Assembly: GCA_965261255.1 (NCBI GenBank)
Contig: CBDHCQ010000004.1
Location: 1,736,001 to 1,800,000, forward strand
DNA: 64,000 nt
Origin: Bin80 sp965261255
GTDB taxonomy: Bacteria > Bacteroidota > Rhodothermia > Rhodothermales > Bin80
Direction of reading: 5' to 3'
The translations under genes were made by a program, and so were the position numbers. Positions within the stretch are counted from its first letter, which is position 1. Each line of letters opens with the position of its first letter. This document shows, piece after piece, positions 63,157 through 64,000 of this stretch. The notes below the pieces were generated by a model. It saw only the letters and a program-made list of their open reading frames with translations. It was not told the origin of the DNA and searched no databases.

Positions 63157-64000
63157 ATGAGTCAACTTTCATTAGCTGTAGTCGCCAGAGGACTGGATTC
63201 CCTTTTGGATGAACAAATGACTGGTCAGGCCCGCATTGCCGCGCATCTTGTTGCTGCTGCCGAGGACCAAGACCTCTCACCCGAGGAGATCATCTCCATC
63301 TTTGATGCGATCGTAGAAAAAACAGTGCTGGATGAACTCTGGATCACTGATTCAGAGGGGGTGGTTTATCTCACCAGTGTTCGTGGCGATGACGGAAATC
63401 CAATCAGATTTAGGTTTACGGATGACCCCGACGAGCAACCACAGGCCTCTGCTTTTTTTCCGCTGCTTTCCGCCAGTATTGACAGCGACACCGTTATCAC
63501 CCAAGCGGCCCAAACCCGGGAAATTGACTGGAATATCTTCAAATATGTCGGTGTCAGTGGTATTGATAAACCTCGTATAGTGCAGGTTGGTAACGCCTTG
63601 GCGTTTGAGGAACAAGGTCTCTTAAACAATAGCTATGCTTCACCCGTCATGACTGCAGCTTTGGCTGCTTTCGGTGAAGCAGATTTGCTTTCTAGTCGAT
63701 ATACATCGCGAGTGGCTGAAATTCGTTCAGTCTTTGATGGGGTACTCTCAAAGCAAATGGTCGTCCAGGCTGGCCTTATTGATGCGTTCATCAGTACCGC
63801 CGAAGCTGCAGGTTGGTCTGTCGCTAAGACGAATTCCCATTTACAACGAATCGTTAAAACTACTCCGATTGCAGAGATTGAGATTGCAACAACCGGAGGT
63901 CAAGTCGTTCTATCAAGCTCTACTTCCCACCGACAGTTGCGCTACCCTGAATCCTTGCAGGCTATTAATGTTGATGTCATGGATGTAGTGAACCATCCAA
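63157..64000 (+). CDS. Tandem-duplicated sensory-like protein, partial at window end
   Basis: An open reading frame from ATG 63157 has no stop before the window edge (281 codons seen). It has no signal peptide or membrane helix in the visible part. Residues 20-74 (QMTGQARIAAHLVAAAED; ELWITDSEGVVYLTS) recur with the same spacing at 200-254 (QMVVQAGLIDAFISTAEA; EIEIATTGGQVVLSS), an exact 180-residue offset. REIDWNIFKYVGVSGIDK followed by PRIVQVG (121-145) looks like a ligand-binding turn of a Cache/PAS-like domain. I think it is a sensor or signalling protein, but I cannot name the family. It is divergent from the M28 peptidase (127-bp gap). Confidence 0.7.
   Translation, partial: MSQLSLAVVARGLDSLLDEQMTGQARIAAHLVAAAEDQDLSPEEIISIFDAIVEKTVLDELWITDSEGVVYLTSVRGDDGNPIRFRFTDDPDEQPQASAFFPLLSASIDSDTVITQAAQTREIDWNIFKYVGVSGIDKPRIVQVGNALAFEEQGLLNNSYASPVMTAALAAFGEADLLSSRYTSRVAEIRSVFDGVLSKQMVVQAGLIDAFISTAEAAGWSVAKTNSHLQRIVKTTPIAEIEIATTGGQVVLSSSTSHRQLRYPESLQAINVDVMDVVNHP

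Overview
The window carries a bacterial chromosome segment that is almost entirely chromosomal core: about 50 protein genes, no rRNA or tRNA, no insertion sequence, no CRISPR array and no recognisable prophage. The gene content points to a Gram-negative member of the Bacteroidota/Rhodothermota/Balneolota assemblage, probably marine or salt-adapted. The pointers are several lipobox lipoproteins, a BirA with no DNA-binding domain, a parvulin/SurA trio followed by a MoxR ATPase, a GPGEF-type beta-propeller lipoprotein, a paired methylmalonyl-CoA mutase with a short small subunit, and acidic extensions on IF-2, S1 and NusA. The placement is inference from content, not a database match.

Layout. 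1-19456 reads leftwards: a sugar-nucleotide epimerase with scpA/scpB, a lipoprotein sulfatase, and a long translation/RNA cluster (rimP-nusA-infB-rbfA, a beta-propeller lipoprotein, truB-ribF, rpsO-pnp, M16 peptidase). Upstream of it lie nadB and prfB, the latter with an intact programmed +1 frameshift. 19704-27504 holds a small secreted protein, an aminotransferase/ALDH7-type dehydrogenase operon, a triple CCCH zinc-module protein, a repeat-extended ribosomal protein S1, and cmk. From a 10-bp divergent junction, 27515-37107 reads rightwards: trmH-like methyltransferase, mutA-mutB-meaB, glnS with a YqeY tail, and a helical-repeat lipoprotein. 37560-46688 reads leftwards: kbl-tdh (threonine catabolism), potA-D-B-C polyamine-type transporter, and gltX with an overlapping ACT-domain gene. 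46810-53265 reads rightwards: three envelope foldase-type genes, moxR, and an EamA transporter. 53225-57465 carries parC-parE leftwards. 58117-60338 has a secreted protein, birA and coaX; 60319-63029 a YbaK-type deacylase and a PSMA-like M28 peptidase; a sensory-looking gene runs off the right end.

How the genes work together. Much of the window serves translation and RNA turnover (IF-2, NusA, RimP, RbfA, TruB, S15, S1, RF2, PNPase, GlnRS, GluRS, tRNA deacylase), with chromosome segregation (ScpAB, topoisomerase IV), cofactor synthesis (RibF, NadB, CoaX, BirA), propionyl/methylmalonyl metabolism, and amino-acid or polyamine uptake and breakdown. Many neighbours overlap by 1-4 nt (TGATG, TAATG, ATGA), indicating tight operons.

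I did not find a clear new defence or mobile system. The most unusual items are the six 28-residue repeats at the S1 N-terminus, the triple C-x4-C-x9-C-x2-H protein, the exact 180-residue internal duplication in the right-end gene, the enlarged PotB loop, and the 10-bp cmk/trmH divergent junction.
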